In this document: one piece after another, positions 33,385 to 42,048 of the stretch
Layout: each line of letters starts with the position of its first letter
How positions within the stretch are numbered: position 1 is the stretch's first letter
Assembly: GCF_024584805.1 (NCBI RefSeq)
Contig: NZ_CP075715.1
Span: 4,704,526 to 4,768,525 of the forward strand
Source: Streptomyces sp. FIT100
GTDB taxonomy: Bacteria > Actinomycetota > Actinomycetes > Streptomycetales > Streptomycetaceae
Reading direction: 5' to 3'
DNA length: 64,000 nucleotides
Made by a program: the position numbers and the translations under genes
The notes under the pieces: generated by a model
Seen by the model: only the letters and a program-made list of their open reading frames with translations
What the model was told of the DNA's origin: nothing
Databases searched by the model: none

Positions 33385-34241
33385 TGGGCCAGAAGGTAAA
33401 CCCGCACGGGTTCCGGCTCGGTATCACCACGGACTTCAAGTCCCGTTGGTACGCCGACAAGCTGTACAAGGACTACGTCAAGGAAGACGTCGCCATCCGT
33501 CGGATGATGACGTCCGGCATGGAGCGCGCCGGTATCTCGAAGGTTGAGATCGAGCGCACCCGTGACCGCGTGCGGGTGGACATCCACACCGCGCGTCCCG
33601 GCATCGTCATCGGCCGCCGTGGCGCCGAGGCCGACCGCATCCGCGGCGACCTCGAGAAGCTCACGGGCAAGCAGGTCCAGCTGAACATCCTCGAGGTCAA
33701 GAACCCCGAGGTCGACGCTCAGCTCGTGGCCCAGGCCGTTGCCGAGCAGCTGTCCTCCCGCGTCTCCTTCCGTCGGGCCATGCGCAAGAGCATGCAGTCC
33801 GCCATGAAGGCCGGCGCCAAGGGCATCAAGATCCAGTGTGGTGGCCGTCTCGGCGGCGCCGAGATGTCCCGCTCGGAGTTCTACCGCGAGGGCCGTGTGC
33901 CGCTGCACACGCTCCGCGCGAACGTCGAGTACGGCTTCTTCGAGGCCAAGACGACCTTCGGCCGTATCGGCGTGAAGGTCTGGATCTACAAGGGCGACGT
34001 CAAGAACATCGCCGAGGTCCGCGCCGAGAACGCCGCTGCCCGCGCCGGCAACCGCCCGGCCCGTGGTGGCGCTGACCGCCCGGCCGGCCGTGGTGGCCGC
34101 GGTGGCGAGCGTGGCGGTCGCGGTCGCAAGCCGCAGCAGCAGGGGGCCCAGAGTGGCCAGCAGCAGCCTGCCGAGGCCCCCAAGGCCGACGCTCCCGCCG
34201 CCGCTGCCGCTCCGGCTGAGAGCACCGGAACGGAGGCCTGA
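33384..34241 (+). CDS. rpsC: 30S ribosomal protein S3
   Basis: 285 residues. Forms the mRNA entry gate. N-domain MGQKVNPHGFRLGITTDFKS, type-2 KH domain GIVIGRRGAEADRIRGDLEK, C-domain GRLGGAEMSRSEFYREG. The last ~60 residues are a low-complexity Gly/Arg then Gln/Pro/Ala tail typical of actinomycetes. Starts within the rplV stop. Confidence 0.98.
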   Translation: MGQKVNPHGFRLGITTDFKSRWYADKLYKDYVKEDVAIRRMMTSGMERAGISKVEIERTRDRVRVDIHTARPGIVIGRRGAEADRIRGDLEKLTGKQVQLNILEVKNPEVDAQLVAQAVAEQLSSRVSFRRAMRKSMQSAMKAGAKGIKIQCGGRLGGAEMSRSEFYREGRVPLHTLRANVEYGFFEAKTTFGRIGVKVWIYKGDVKNIAEVRAENAAARAGNRPARGGADRPAGRGGRGGERGGRGRKPQQQGAQSGQQQPAEAPKADAPAAAAAPAESTGTEA

Positions 34242-34246
34242 CCGAA

Positions 34247-34666
34247 ATGCTGATCCCCCGTAGGGTCAAGCACCGCAAGCAGCACCACCCCAAGCGTCGC
34301 GGTATGGCCAAGGGTGGTACGACGGTTGCGTTCGGCGAGTACGGCATCCAGGCCATGACTCCGGCGTACGTGACCAACCGCCAGATCGAGGCGGCTCGTA
34401 TCGCGATGACCCGCCACATCAAGCGTGGCGGCAAGGTCTGGATCAACATCTACCCGGACCGCCCGCTGACGAAGAAGCCCGCCGAGACCCGCATGGGTTC
34501 CGGTAAGGGTTCCCCGGAGTGGTGGGTCGCGAACGTGCACCCGGGCCGGGTCATGTTCGAGCTGTCCTACCCGAACGAGAAGATTGCGCGTGAGGCTCTG
34601 ACTCGTGCAGCGCACAAGCTGCCGATGAAGTGCCGGATCGTCAAGCGCGAGGCAGGTGAAGCGTGA
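34247..34666 (+). CDS. rplP: 50S ribosomal protein L16
   Basis: 139 residues. Positions the A-site tRNA. MLIPRRVKHRKQHHPKRRGM, ARIAMTRHIKRGGKVWINIY and GKGSPEWWVANVHPGRVMFE. The stop overlaps the rpmC start (TGATG). Confidence 0.98.
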   Translation: MLIPRRVKHRKQHHPKRRGMAKGGTTVAFGEYGIQAMTPAYVTNRQIEAARIAMTRHIKRGGKVWINIYPDRPLTKKPAETRMGSGKGSPEWWVANVHPGRVMFELSYPNEKIAREALTRAAHKLPMKCRIVKREAGEA

Positions 34667-34890
34667 TGTCGGTCGGTACCAAGGCGTCCGAGCTGCGCGA
34701 GCTGGGCAACGAGGAGCTTGTTGCCAAGCTCCGCGAGGCCAAGGAAGAGCTGTTCAACCTCCGCTTCCAGGCGGCGACGGGCCAGCTCGAGAACCACGGC
34801 CGGCTGAAGGCCGTCCGCAAGGACATCGCCCGGATCTACACCCTGATGCGTGAGCGCGAGCTGGGCATCGAGACGGTGGAGAGCGCCTGA
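34666..34890 (+). CDS. rpmC: 50S ribosomal protein L29
   Basis: 74 residues, two-helix protein at the tunnel exit near L23. ASELRELGNEELVAKLREAK and LKAVRKDIARIYTLMRERE. ATG at 34666 overlapping the rplP stop; the GTG one codon earlier is less likely. Overlaps rpsQ. Confidence 0.97.
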   Translation: MSVGTKASELRELGNEELVAKLREAKEELFNLRFQAATGQLENHGRLKAVRKDIARIYTLMRERELGIETVESA

Positions 34891-35177
34891 TGAGCGAGAG
34901 CAACGTGACTGAGAACAAGACCGCGGAGCGCGGCTTCCGCAAGACCCGTGAGGGTCTGGTCGTCAGCGACAAGATGGACAAGACCGTCGTCGTCGCTGTC
35001 GAGGACCGCGTCAAGCACGCGCTGTACGGCAAGGTCATCCGCCGTACGAACAAGCTCAAGGCGCACGACGAGCAGAACGCCGCGGGTGTCGGCGACCGCG
35101 TCCTCCTCATGGAGACCCGGCCGCTGTCCGCGACGAAGCGCTGGCGCGTCGTCGAGATCCTCGAGAAGGCCAAGTAA
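34890..35177 (+). CDS. rpsQ: 30S ribosomal protein S17
   Basis: 95 residues. Primary 16S-binding OB-fold protein. GLVVSDKMDKTVVVAVEDRV and the signature GDRVLLMETRPLSATKRWRV. Starts in the rpmC stop; last gene before a hairpin-rich gap. Confidence 0.98.
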   Translation: MSESNVTENKTAERGFRKTREGLVVSDKMDKTVVVAVEDRVKHALYGKVIRRTNKLKAHDEQNAAGVGDRVLLMETRPLSATKRWRVVEILEKAK

Positions 35178-35181
35178 TTTT

Positions 35182-35273
35182 GCGGGGGCCCACGCCCCCG
35201 CATGCCCCCCGCTGGGACCCCGGTCCCAGCACTAGTTCCGCCAGGCTCCGGGGACTGCTCGCGCAGTCCCCGG
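35182..35273 (+). promoter_or_regulatory. Three consecutive hairpins between rpsQ and rplN
   Basis: Hairpin 1 at 35182-35201 (GCGGGGG/CCCCCGC). Hairpin 2 at 35211-35230 (perfect GCTGGGACC/GGTCCCAGC). Hairpin 3 at 35248-35273 (11-bp CCGGGGACTGC/GCAGTCCCCGG with a TCGC tetraloop). They mark the S10/spc operon boundary: probably partial termination plus RNA processing. Confidence 0.75.
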
Positions 35274-35301
35274 GGAACCGGCAGACGATCAGGAGATAGA
35301 C

Positions 35302-35670
35302 GTGATCCAGCAGGAGTCGCGACTTCGCGTCGCCGACAACACTGGTGCCAAGGAGATCCTTTGCATCCGTGTTCTCGGTGGCTCGGGTCGCCGCTACGCG
35401 GGCATCGGTGACGTCATCGTCGCCACCGTCAAGGACGCGATCCCCGGTGGCAACGTGAAGAAGGGTGACGTCGTCAAGGCGGTCATCGTTCGCACCGTCA
35501 AGGAGCGCCGCCGCCAGGACGGCTCGTACATCCGCTTCGACGAGAACGCCGCCGTCATTCTGAAGAACGACGGCGACCCTCGCGGCACCCGTATCTTCGG
35601 CCCGGTGGGCCGTGAGCTGCGCGAGAAGAAGTTCATGAAGATCATCTCGCTCGCGCCGGAGGTGCTGTAA
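35302..35670 (+). CDS. rplN: 50S ribosomal protein L14
   Basis: 122 residues. Binds 23S rRNA at the subunit interface. MIQQESRLRVADNTGAKEIL, then the signature AIIVRT-like AVIVRTVKERRRQDGSYIRF and GTRIFGPVGRELREK. GTG at 35302 follows AGGAGATAGAC. First gene of the spc operon, three bases before rplX. Confidence 0.98.
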   Translation: MIQQESRLRVADNTGAKEILCIRVLGGSGRRYAGIGDVIVATVKDAIPGGNVKKGDVVKAVIVRTVKERRRQDGSYIRFDENAAVILKNDGDPRGTRIFGPVGRELREKKFMKIISLAPEVL

Positions 35671-35672
35671 GC

Positions 35673-35996
35673 ATGAAGATCAAGAAGGGCGACCTGGTCC
35701 AGGTCATCACCGGCAAGGACAAGGGCAAGCAGGGCAAGGTCATTGCCGCTTTCCCGCGCGAGGAGCGCGTCCTGGTCGAGGGTGTCAACCGGGTCAAGAA
35801 GCACACCAAGGCCAACCAGCCGGGCCGCGCCTCGCAGGCCGGCGGCATCGTGACCACCGAGGCCCCGATCCACGTCAGCAACGTTCAGCTGGTCGTGGAG
35901 AAGGACGGCAACAAGGTCGTGACTCGCGTCGGCTATCGCTTCGACGACGAGGGCAACAAGATCCGCGTTGCCAAGCGGACTGGTGAGGACATCTGA
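35673..35996 (+). CDS. rplX: 50S ribosomal protein L24
   Basis: 107 residues. Assembly initiator with a KOW motif: MKIKKGDLVQVITGKDKGKQ GKVIAAFP, then VEGVNRVKKHTKANQPGR. One-base overlap with rplE. Confidence 0.98.
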   Translation: MKIKKGDLVQVITGKDKGKQGKVIAAFPREERVLVEGVNRVKKHTKANQPGRASQAGGIVTTEAPIHVSNVQLVVEKDGNKVVTRVGYRFDDEGNKIRVAKRTGEDI

Positions 35997-36553
35997 TGAC
36001 GACCACCACGACTCCGCGTCTCAAGACGAAGTACCGCGAGGAGATCATCGGCAAGCTGCGTGAGGAGTTCTCGTACGAGAACATCATGCAGGTTCCGGGC
36101 CTCGTCAAGATCGTGGTCAACATGGGTGTGGGCGACGCCGCCCGCGACTCCAAGCTGATCGAGGGCGCCATCCGCGACCTCACCACGATCACCGGTCAGA
36201 AGCCGGCCGTCACCAAGGCCCGCAAGTCCATCGCGCAGTTCAAGCTGCGTGAGGGCCAGCCGATCGGTGCCCACGTCACGCTCCGTGGCGACCGCATGTG
36301 GGAGTTCCTGGACCGCACCCTGTCGCTCGCGCTCCCGCGCATCCGCGACTTCCGCGGCCTGTCCCCCAAGCAGTTCGACGGCCGTGGCAACTACACCTTC
36401 GGTCTCACGGAGCAGGTCATGTTCCACGAGATCGACCAGGACAAGATCGACCGCGTCCGGGGTATGGACATCACCGTGGTCACCACGGCGACCAACGACG
36501 CTGAGGGCCGCGCCCTTCTCCGTCACCTCGGCTTCCCGTTCAAGGAGGCGTAA
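35996..36553 (+). CDS. rplE: 50S ribosomal protein L5
   Basis: 185 residues. Binds 5S rRNA and contacts P-site tRNA. YENIMQVPGLVKIVVNMGVG, TGQKPAVTKARKSIAQFKLR and GLTEQVMFHEIDQDKIDRVR. Starts inside the rplX stop (TGATG). Confidence 0.98.
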   Translation: MTTTTTPRLKTKYREEIIGKLREEFSYENIMQVPGLVKIVVNMGVGDAARDSKLIEGAIRDLTTITGQKPAVTKARKSIAQFKLREGQPIGAHVTLRGDRMWEFLDRTLSLALPRIRDFRGLSPKQFDGRGNYTFGLTEQVMFHEIDQDKIDRVRGMDITVVTTATNDAEGRALLRHLGFPFKEA

Positions 36554-36558
36554 GCGAG

Positions 36559-36744
36559 ATGGCGAAGAAGGCTCTGATTGCCAAGGCTGCTCGTAAGCCC
36601 AAGTTCGGTGTGCGTGCGTACACCCGCTGCCAGCGCTGCGGCCGCCCGCACTCCGTGTACCGCAAGTTCGGCCTCTGCCGCGTGTGCCTTCGTGAGATGG
36701 CTCACCGTGGCGAGCTGCCGGGCGTGACCAAGAGCTCCTGGTAA
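36559..36744 (+). CDS. rpsN: 30S ribosomal protein S14 type Z (zinc form)
   Basis: 61 residues. Short C+ form with the zinc ribbon CQRCGRPHSVYRKFGLCRVC, so zinc-dependent. Streptomycetes often carry a second zinc-free S14 elsewhere under zinc control; not in this window. The stop lies in a hairpin at 36739-36768. Confidence 0.97.
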   Translation: MAKKALIAKAARKPKFGVRAYTRCQRCGRPHSVYRKFGLCRVCLREMAHRGELPGVTKSSW

Positions 36745-36768
36745 TCCCCGTAACCACGGGAATTACCA
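36739..36768 (+). terminator. Hairpin overlapping the rpsN stop
   Basis: TGGTAAT-C-CCCGT-AACC-ACGGG-A-ATTACCA: 7 + 5 bp stem with one mismatch. The rpsN stop codon lies in the 5' arm. Likely attenuator or mRNA-end element. The following 36769-36956 contains two GCCGTAGG boxes that may belong to an internal promoter; no gene is seen. Confidence 0.65.
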
Positions 36769-36956
36769 GAGGCTCTCGGTAAGCAACGGGACGGCGGGGC
36801 CCTCCCTCACATGCCGTAGGCTTGTGGGGTTGGGCGCCCGCCGCCCTGATCGACTTACTACGCCGTAGGTCCCCGTGCCGCACCCGTCCCGCCCATGTGT
36901 GGGGAGAGGGATGGCGCATACAGGAAACCCCGGCGAGAGAGGCCGAAGGCCAATTC

Positions 36957-37355
36957 ATGACCATGACTGATCCGATCGCGGACATGCTGACTCGTCTGCG
37001 TAACGCGAACTCGGCGTACCACGACTCCGTGACGATGCCGCACAGCAAGATCAAGTCTCACATCGCGGAGATCCTCCAGCAGGAGGGCTTCATCACGGGC
37101 TGGAAGGTCGAGGACGCCGAGGTCGGCAAGAACCTCGTCCTCGAGCTGAAGTTCGGCCCGAACCGTGAGCGCTCCATCGCGGGCATCAAGCGGATCTCCA
37201 AGCCCGGTCTCCGGGTGTACGCGAAGTCCACCAACCTGCCGAAGGTGCTGGGCGGCCTGGGCGTGGCGATCATCTCCACGTCGCACGGGCTCCTCACCGA
37301 CAAGCAGGCCAGCAAGAAGGGTGTGGGCGGGGAAGTCCTCGCCTACGTCTGGTAG
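36957..37355 (+). CDS. rpsH: 30S ribosomal protein S8
   Basis: 132 residues. Binds central-domain 16S rRNA; in E. coli it represses the spc operon. DPIADMLTRLRNANSAYHDS and ISTSHGLLTDKQASKKGVGG EVLAYVW. ATG at 36957 (MTMTD); the upstream in-frame extension is leader. 22 bp before rplF. Confidence 0.98.
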   Translation: MTMTDPIADMLTRLRNANSAYHDSVTMPHSKIKSHIAEILQQEGFITGWKVEDAEVGKNLVLELKFGPNRERSIAGIKRISKPGLRVYAKSTNLPKVLGGLGVAIISTSHGLLTDKQASKKGVGGEVLAYVW

Positions 37356-37377
37356 TCGGGAACGGAGGAGAAGAAAC

Positions 37378-37917
37378 ATGTCGCGTATCGGCAAGCTCCC
37401 CATCTCGGTTCCCGCCGGCGTGGATGTCACCATCGATGGCCGTACGGTCCAGGTGAAGGGCCCCAAGGGCACCCTGACCCACACCGTTGCCGCGCCGATC
37501 GAGATCGCGAAGGGCGAGGACGGCGTTCTGAACGTCACCCGCCCGAACGACGAGCGTCAGAACAAGGCCCTGCACGGCCTGTCCCGCACGCTGGTGGCCA
37601 ACATGATCACCGGTGTGACCGCGGGGTACACGAAGGCGCTCGAGATCAGCGGTGTCGGTTACCGCGTTGCCGCGAAGGGCTCCAACCTGGAGTTCCAGCT
37701 CGGCTACAGCCACTCGATCCTGGTGGAGGCCCCCGAGGGCATCTCCTTCAAGGTCGAGTCGCCGACCAAGTTCTCGGTCGAGGGCATCGACAAGCAGAAG
37801 GTCGGCGAGGTCGCCGCGAACATCCGCAAGCTGCGCAAGCCCGACCCGTACAAGGCCAAGGGCGTGAAGTACGCGGGCGAGGTCATCCGCCGCAAGGTCG
37901 GAAAGGCTGGTAAGTAA
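37378..37917 (+). CDS. rplF: 50S ribosomal protein L6
   Basis: 179 residues, two L6 domains near the sarcin-ricin loop. MSRIGKLPISVPAGVDVTID and the C-terminal signature PDPYKAKGVKYAGEVIRRK. The ATG follows GGAGGAGAAGAA. 3 bp before rplR. Confidence 0.98.
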   Translation: MSRIGKLPISVPAGVDVTIDGRTVQVKGPKGTLTHTVAAPIEIAKGEDGVLNVTRPNDERQNKALHGLSRTLVANMITGVTAGYTKALEISGVGYRVAAKGSNLEFQLGYSHSILVEAPEGISFKVESPTKFSVEGIDKQKVGEVAANIRKLRKPDPYKAKGVKYAGEVIRRKVGKAGK

Positions 37918-37920
37918 GCC

Positions 37921-38304
37921 ATGGCATACGGCGTGAAGATTGCCAAGGGCAAGGCCTACAAGGGCGCTTCCCTGAAGCGTCGCCACATCCGCATCCGCAA
38001 GAAGATCTCGGGTACCCCGGCGCGTCCGCGCCTGGTCGTCACCCGGTCCAACCGCGGGATCACGGCTCAGGTCATCGACGACCTCGCGGGGCACACCCTC
38101 GCGTCGGCGTCCACCCTGGACTCGTCCATCCGCGGCGGCGAAGGCGACAAGTCGTCGAAGGCGAAGCAGGTCGGCCAGCTCGTGGCCGAGCGTGCCAAGG
38201 CCGCCGGCGTCGAGGCTGTCGTGTTCGACCGTGGCGGCAACCAGTACGCGGGGCGCATCGCCGCCCTGGCGGACGCCGCCCGCGAAGCCGGCCTGAAGTT
38301 CTGA
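37921..38304 (+). CDS. rplR: 50S ribosomal protein L18
   Basis: 127 residues. 5S rRNA-binding protein. RHIRIRKKISGTPARPRLVV, STLDSSIRGG, VVFDRGGNQYAGRIAALADA AREAGLKF. Starts 3 bp after rplF. Confidence 0.98.
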   Translation: MAYGVKIAKGKAYKGASLKRRHIRIRKKISGTPARPRLVVTRSNRGITAQVIDDLAGHTLASASTLDSSIRGGEGDKSSKAKQVGQLVAERAKAAGVEAVVFDRGGNQYAGRIAALADAAREAGLKF

Positions 38305-38347
38305 GCCGGTTCCGTAGCTCAGCGGAAAACGAAGAGAGGTAATTCCA

Positions 38348-38953
38348 ATGGCTGGACCCCAGCGCCGCGGAAGCGGTGCCGGTGGCGGCGAGCGGCGGGA
38401 CCGGAAGGGCCGTGACGGCGGCGCAGCTGCCGCCGAGAAGACCGCTTACGTTGAGCGCGTTGTCGCGATCAACCGTGTCGCCAAGGTTGTGAAGGGTGGT
38501 CGTCGCTTCAGCTTCACCGCGCTGGTCGTGGTGGGCGACGGTGACGGCACCGTGGGTGTCGGTTACGGCAAGGCCAAGGAGGTGCCGGCCGCCATCGCCA
38601 AGGGTGTTGAGGAGGCCAAGAAGCACTTCTTCAAGGTCCCCCGTATCCAGGGCACCATCCCGCACCCGATCCAGGGCGAGAAGGCCGCGGGCGTCGTCCT
38701 GCTCAAGCCGGCTTCCCCCGGTACCGGTGTTATCGCCGGTGGCCCGGTGCGTGCCGTGCTCGAGTGCGCCGGCGTTCACGACATCCTGTCGAAGTCGCTC
38801 GGCTCCGACAACGCGATCAACATCGTGCACGCGACCGTGGCGGCCCTGAAGGGCCTGCAGCGTCCCGAGGAGATCGCGGCCCGCCGCGGTCTGCCGCTCG
38901 AGGACGTCGCCCCCGCGGCTCTGCTTCGTGCGCGTGCGGGAGCGGGTGCGTAA
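38348..38953 (+). CDS. rpsE: 30S ribosomal protein S5
   Basis: 201 residues. Decoding-fidelity protein (spectinomycin site). A Gly/Arg/Ala-rich N-terminal tail precedes VERVVAINRVAKVVKGGRRF and the S5 signature through VGYGKAKEVPAAIAKGVEEA. C-domain GVIAGGPVRAVLECAGVHDI. One-base overlap with rpmD. Confidence 0.98.
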   Translation: MAGPQRRGSGAGGGERRDRKGRDGGAAAAEKTAYVERVVAINRVAKVVKGGRRFSFTALVVVGDGDGTVGVGYGKAKEVPAAIAKGVEEAKKHFFKVPRIQGTIPHPIQGEKAAGVVLLKPASPGTGVIAGGPVRAVLECAGVHDILSKSLGSDNAINIVHATVAALKGLQRPEEIAARRGLPLEDVAPAALLRARAGAGA

Positions 38954-39135
38954 TGGCCCGCCTCAAGATCACGCAGACGAAGTCGTACATCGGCAGCAAG
39001 CAGAACCACCGCGACACCCTGCGCTCCCTTGGTCTCAAGGGCATCAACACGCAGGTCGTCAAGGAGGACCGCCCCGAGTTCCGCGGCATGGTGCACACCG
39101 TCCGCCACCTCGTGACGGTTGAGGAGGTCGACTGA
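38953..39135 (+). CDS. rpmD: 50S ribosomal protein L30
   Basis: 60 residues. MARLKITQTKSYIGSKQNHR and RSLGLKGINTQVVKED, the whole L30 fold. Starts in the rpsE stop (TAATG) and ends 2 bp before rplO. Confidence 0.97.
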   Translation: MARLKITQTKSYIGSKQNHRDTLRSLGLKGINTQVVKEDRPEFRGMVHTVRHLVTVEEVD

Positions 39136-39137
39136 TC

Positions 39138-39593
39138 ATGGCGGAGCAGAACCCGCTCAAGATCCACAACCTCCGTCCCGCCCCGGGCGCCAAGACCGCG
39201 AAGACCCGTGTCGGTCGTGGTGAGGCGTCGAAGGGTAAGACGGCCGGTCGTGGTACCAAGGGCACCAAGGCCCGCTACCAGGTTCCGGAGCGCTTCGAGG
39301 GTGGGCAGATGCCCCTCCACATGCGCCTCCCGAAGCTGAAGGGCTTCAAGAACCCGTTCCGCACCGAGTTCCAGGTCGTGAACCTGGACAAGCTGGCCGC
39401 GCTCTACCCGCAGGGTGGCGAGGTCACGGTGGCCGACCTGGTCGCCAAGGGCGCGGTGCGCAAGAACAGCCTCGTCAAGGTCCTTGGCCAGGGCGAGATC
39501 TCCGTGGCGCTGCAGGTTTCGGTTGACGCCGTCTCCGGCTCCGCCAAGGAGAAGATCACCGCCGCCGGCGGTACCGTCACCGAGCTCGTCTGA
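39138..39593 (+). CDS. rplO: 50S ribosomal protein L15
   Basis: 151 residues. Late 50S assembly protein. KIHNLRPAPGAKTAKTRVGR GEASKGKTAGRGTKG and the signature region through KEKITAAGGTVTELV. Followed by a strong hairpin before secY. Confidence 0.98.
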   Translation: MAEQNPLKIHNLRPAPGAKTAKTRVGRGEASKGKTAGRGTKGTKARYQVPERFEGGQMPLHMRLPKLKGFKNPFRTEFQVVNLDKLAALYPQGGEVTVADLVAKGAVRKNSLVKVLGQGEISVALQVSVDAVSGSAKEKITAAGGTVTELV

Positions 39594-39615
39594 GACGAGC
39601 CGATGGCCTGAACGC

Positions 39616-39655
39616 CCAACCGGGGATGCCTCTCAAATGGGGCATCCCCGGTTGG
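39616..39655 (+). terminator. Terminator-like hairpin between rplO and secY
   Basis: A perfect 15-bp stem CCAACCGGGGATGCC/GGCATCCCCGGTTGG with a 10-nt loop. Implies that secY-adk depends on read-through or on its own promoter in 39656-39830 (TTGACTTATACG-like bases at about 39770, weak). Confidence 0.8.
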
Positions 39656-39839
39656 TCGTTCCAAGGGGGGCACACTCGCCGGTAAGGTGGCGAGCGTTGT
39701 TGCTGTTATTTGCCCGGGGGGTGACTCCCGGAACAGGTCGCGAGGGACCCCAGGGCCCCGAGCGGCTTGACTTATACGTATTCGTCGAACCTCAAGACCG
39801 TCACCTCTGACGCTTTGCGCGGGGGTCGCAGGAGGCACC

Positions 39840-41159
39840 GTGCTCACCGCGTTCGCCCGGGCGTTCAAGACGCCCGACCTGCGCAAGAAGCTGCTCTTCA
39901 CGCTCGGCATCATCGTGCTGTACCGGGTAGGCGCACACATCCCGGTACCCGGCGTCAGCTACGAGAACGTCCAGCAGTGTGTCGACCAGGCGTCGAAGAA
40001 CAACGGCAGCCTGTTCGGCCTCGTCAACATGTTCAGCGGCGGGGCGCTGCTGCAGATCACGATCTTCGCGCTCGGCATCATGCCGTACATCACGGCGAGC
40101 ATCATCCTTCAGCTGCTGACCGTGGTCATCCCGCGTCTGGAAGCCCTCAAGAAGGAGGGCCAGTCCGGCACGGCGAAGATCACCCAGTACACGCGGTACC
40201 TCACCGTCGCGCTGGCCGTCCTGCAGGGCACCGGTCTGGTGGCCACCGCCCGCAGCGGGGCGCTGTTCTCGGGGTGTCCGGTCGCCAGTGAGATCGTCCC
40301 CGATCAATCGATCTTCGTGACCGCCACCATGGTGATCACGATGACCGCCGGCACGGCCGTCGTCATGTGGCTCGGTGAGCTGATCACCGACCGCGGTATC
40401 GGCAACGGCATGTCGATCCTGATGTTCATCTCCATCGCGGCCGGTTTCCCGGGCGCGCTGTGGGCCATCAAGGAGAGCGGCAAGCTCGCCAAGGGCTGGA
40501 TCGAGTTCGGGACGGTCATCCTGATCGGCTTCGTGATGGTCGCCCTCGTGGTCTTCGTCGAGCAGGCTCAGCGCCGTATCCCCGTCCAGTACGCGAAGCG
40601 CATGATCGGCCGCAGGTCCTACGGCGGTACGTCCACGTACATCCCGCTGAAGGTGAACCAGGCGGGTGTGATTCCCGTCATCTTCGCGTCGTCGCTGCTC
40701 TACATCCCGGCACTCATCGCCCAGTTCTCGAACTCGTCGTCCGGCTGGAAGACCTGGATCGAATCCCACTTCGTCACAGGTGACCACCCGTACTACATCA
40801 CCGCCTACTTCCTCCTGATCGTTTTCTTCGCGTTCTTCTACGTGGCCATCTCGTTCAACCCCGAGGAAGTCGCGGACAACATGAAGAAGTATGGTGGCTT
40901 CATCCCGGGTATCCGGGCTGGTCGACCTACCGCCGAGTATCTGAGCTACGTGCTCAACCGGATCACCTGGCCGGGCTCGCTGTATCTGGGTCTGATCGCT
41001 CTTGTGCCGACGATGGCGTTGGCGGGCTTCGGCGGTGCCAACCAGAACTTCCCGTTCGGTGGCACCAGCATCCTCATCATCGTGGGTGTCGGTCTCGAGA
41101 CCGTGAAGCAGATCGAGAGCCAGCTCCAGCAGCGCAACTACGAAGGGTTCCTCCGCTGA
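39840..41159 (+). CDS. secY: Preprotein translocase subunit SecY
   Basis: 439 residues, ten transmembrane helices, the protein-conducting channel. LLFTLGIIVLYRVGAHIPVP in TM1, the SecY signature region NMFSGGALLQITIFALGIMP YI, GIGNGMSILMF, and the C-terminal QLQQRNYEGFLR that touches SecA. GTG at 39840 follows AGGAGG. Stop overlaps adk. Confidence 0.98.
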   Translation: MLTAFARAFKTPDLRKKLLFTLGIIVLYRVGAHIPVPGVSYENVQQCVDQASKNNGSLFGLVNMFSGGALLQITIFALGIMPYITASIILQLLTVVIPRLEALKKEGQSGTAKITQYTRYLTVALAVLQGTGLVATARSGALFSGCPVASEIVPDQSIFVTATMVITMTAGTAVVMWLGELITDRGIGNGMSILMFISIAAGFPGALWAIKESGKLAKGWIEFGTVILIGFVMVALVVFVEQAQRRIPVQYAKRMIGRRSYGGTSTYIPLKVNQAGVIPVIFASSLLYIPALIAQFSNSSSGWKTWIESHFVTGDHPYYITAYFLLIVFFAFFYVAISFNPEEVADNMKKYGGFIPGIRAGRPTAEYLSYVLNRITWPGSLYLGLIALVPTMALAGFGGANQNFPFGGTSILIIVGVGLETVKQIESQLQQRNYEGFLR

Positions 41160-41818
41160 TGCGAATCGTCCTCGTCGGACCGCCCGGTGCCGGCAAGGGA
41201 ACGCAGGCCGCGTTCCTTGCCCGGAACCTGTCGATCCCGCACATCTCCACGGGCGACCTGTTCCGGGCCAACATCAGCCAGGGCACGGAGCTCGGCAGGC
41301 AGGCGAAGGCGTACATGGACGCCGGAAACCTGGTGCCCGACGAGGTCACCGTAGGTATGGCGAAGGACCGCATGGAGCAGCCGGACGCCGCGAACGGCTT
41401 CCTGCTGGACGGCTTCCCGCGAAACGTCGCGCAGGCCGAGGCCCTGGATGAGATGCTCGAGACCGAGGGCATGAAGCTCGACGCGGTGCTGGACCTGGAG
41501 GTCCCCGAGGACGAGGTCGTGAAGCGGATCGCGGGCCGCCGCGTCTGCCGCAACGAGAGCGCCCACGTCTTCCACGTGACGTACAGCCCGCCGAAGCACG
41601 AGGGCGTCTGCGACGCCTGCGGCGGCGACCTGTACCAGCGTGACGACGACTCCGAGGAGACGGTCCGCAGGCGGCTGGAGGTCTACCACACCCAGACCGA
41701 GCCGATCATCGACTACTACAAGGCCCAGGGCCTCGTGGTCACGATCTCCGCGCTCGGCAAGGTCAACGAGGTCACCGAGCGGGCGATGGAAGCCCTCCAG
41801 GGCGACCAGGCCGCGTAG
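41159..41818 (+). CDS. adk: Adenylate kinase
   Basis: 219 residues. ATP + AMP to 2 ADP. P-loop GPPGAGKGTQAAF, AMP-binding site and FLLDGFPRNVAQAEAL, LID domain from GRRVCRNE to VCDACGGDLYQRDDD. The LID has only one CxxC pair plus a lone Cys, so an incomplete zinc site. Start overlaps the secY stop. A terminator hairpin follows. Confidence 0.97.
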   Translation: MRIVLVGPPGAGKGTQAAFLARNLSIPHISTGDLFRANISQGTELGRQAKAYMDAGNLVPDEVTVGMAKDRMEQPDAANGFLLDGFPRNVAQAEALDEMLETEGMKLDAVLDLEVPEDEVVKRIAGRRVCRNESAHVFHVTYSPPKHEGVCDACGGDLYQRDDDSEETVRRRLEVYHTQTEPIIDYYKAQGLVVTISALGKVNEVTERAMEALQGDQAA

Positions 41819-41849
41819 GGCCCCGGCAGACCAGCAGTTTCCCGCGCTT

Positions 41850-41882
41850 CGGCCGCGGTGCCCCTCGGGGGTACCGCGGCCG
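41850..41882 (+). terminator. Terminator after adk
   Basis: CGGCCGCGGT/ACCGCGGCCG outer stem with inner CCCC/GGGG. The rest of 41819-42048 has no gene and probably holds the map promoter, not clearly identifiable. Confidence 0.85.
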
Positions 41883-42048
41883 TCGTGCTGCGTGACATCC
41901 GTACGGCACCGCGGCGCAGCGTGCCCGGCCCACCACGGCCGTATCGTGGTACGAGGCGCTCGCCGCGGATGCGGGGCGCCTCGCCGCGCCGGGCGGTCCC
42001 GCCCGTGCCGGCTCCCGAACCGTCGAACCCGGAAAGGCGTCAGCCCTC

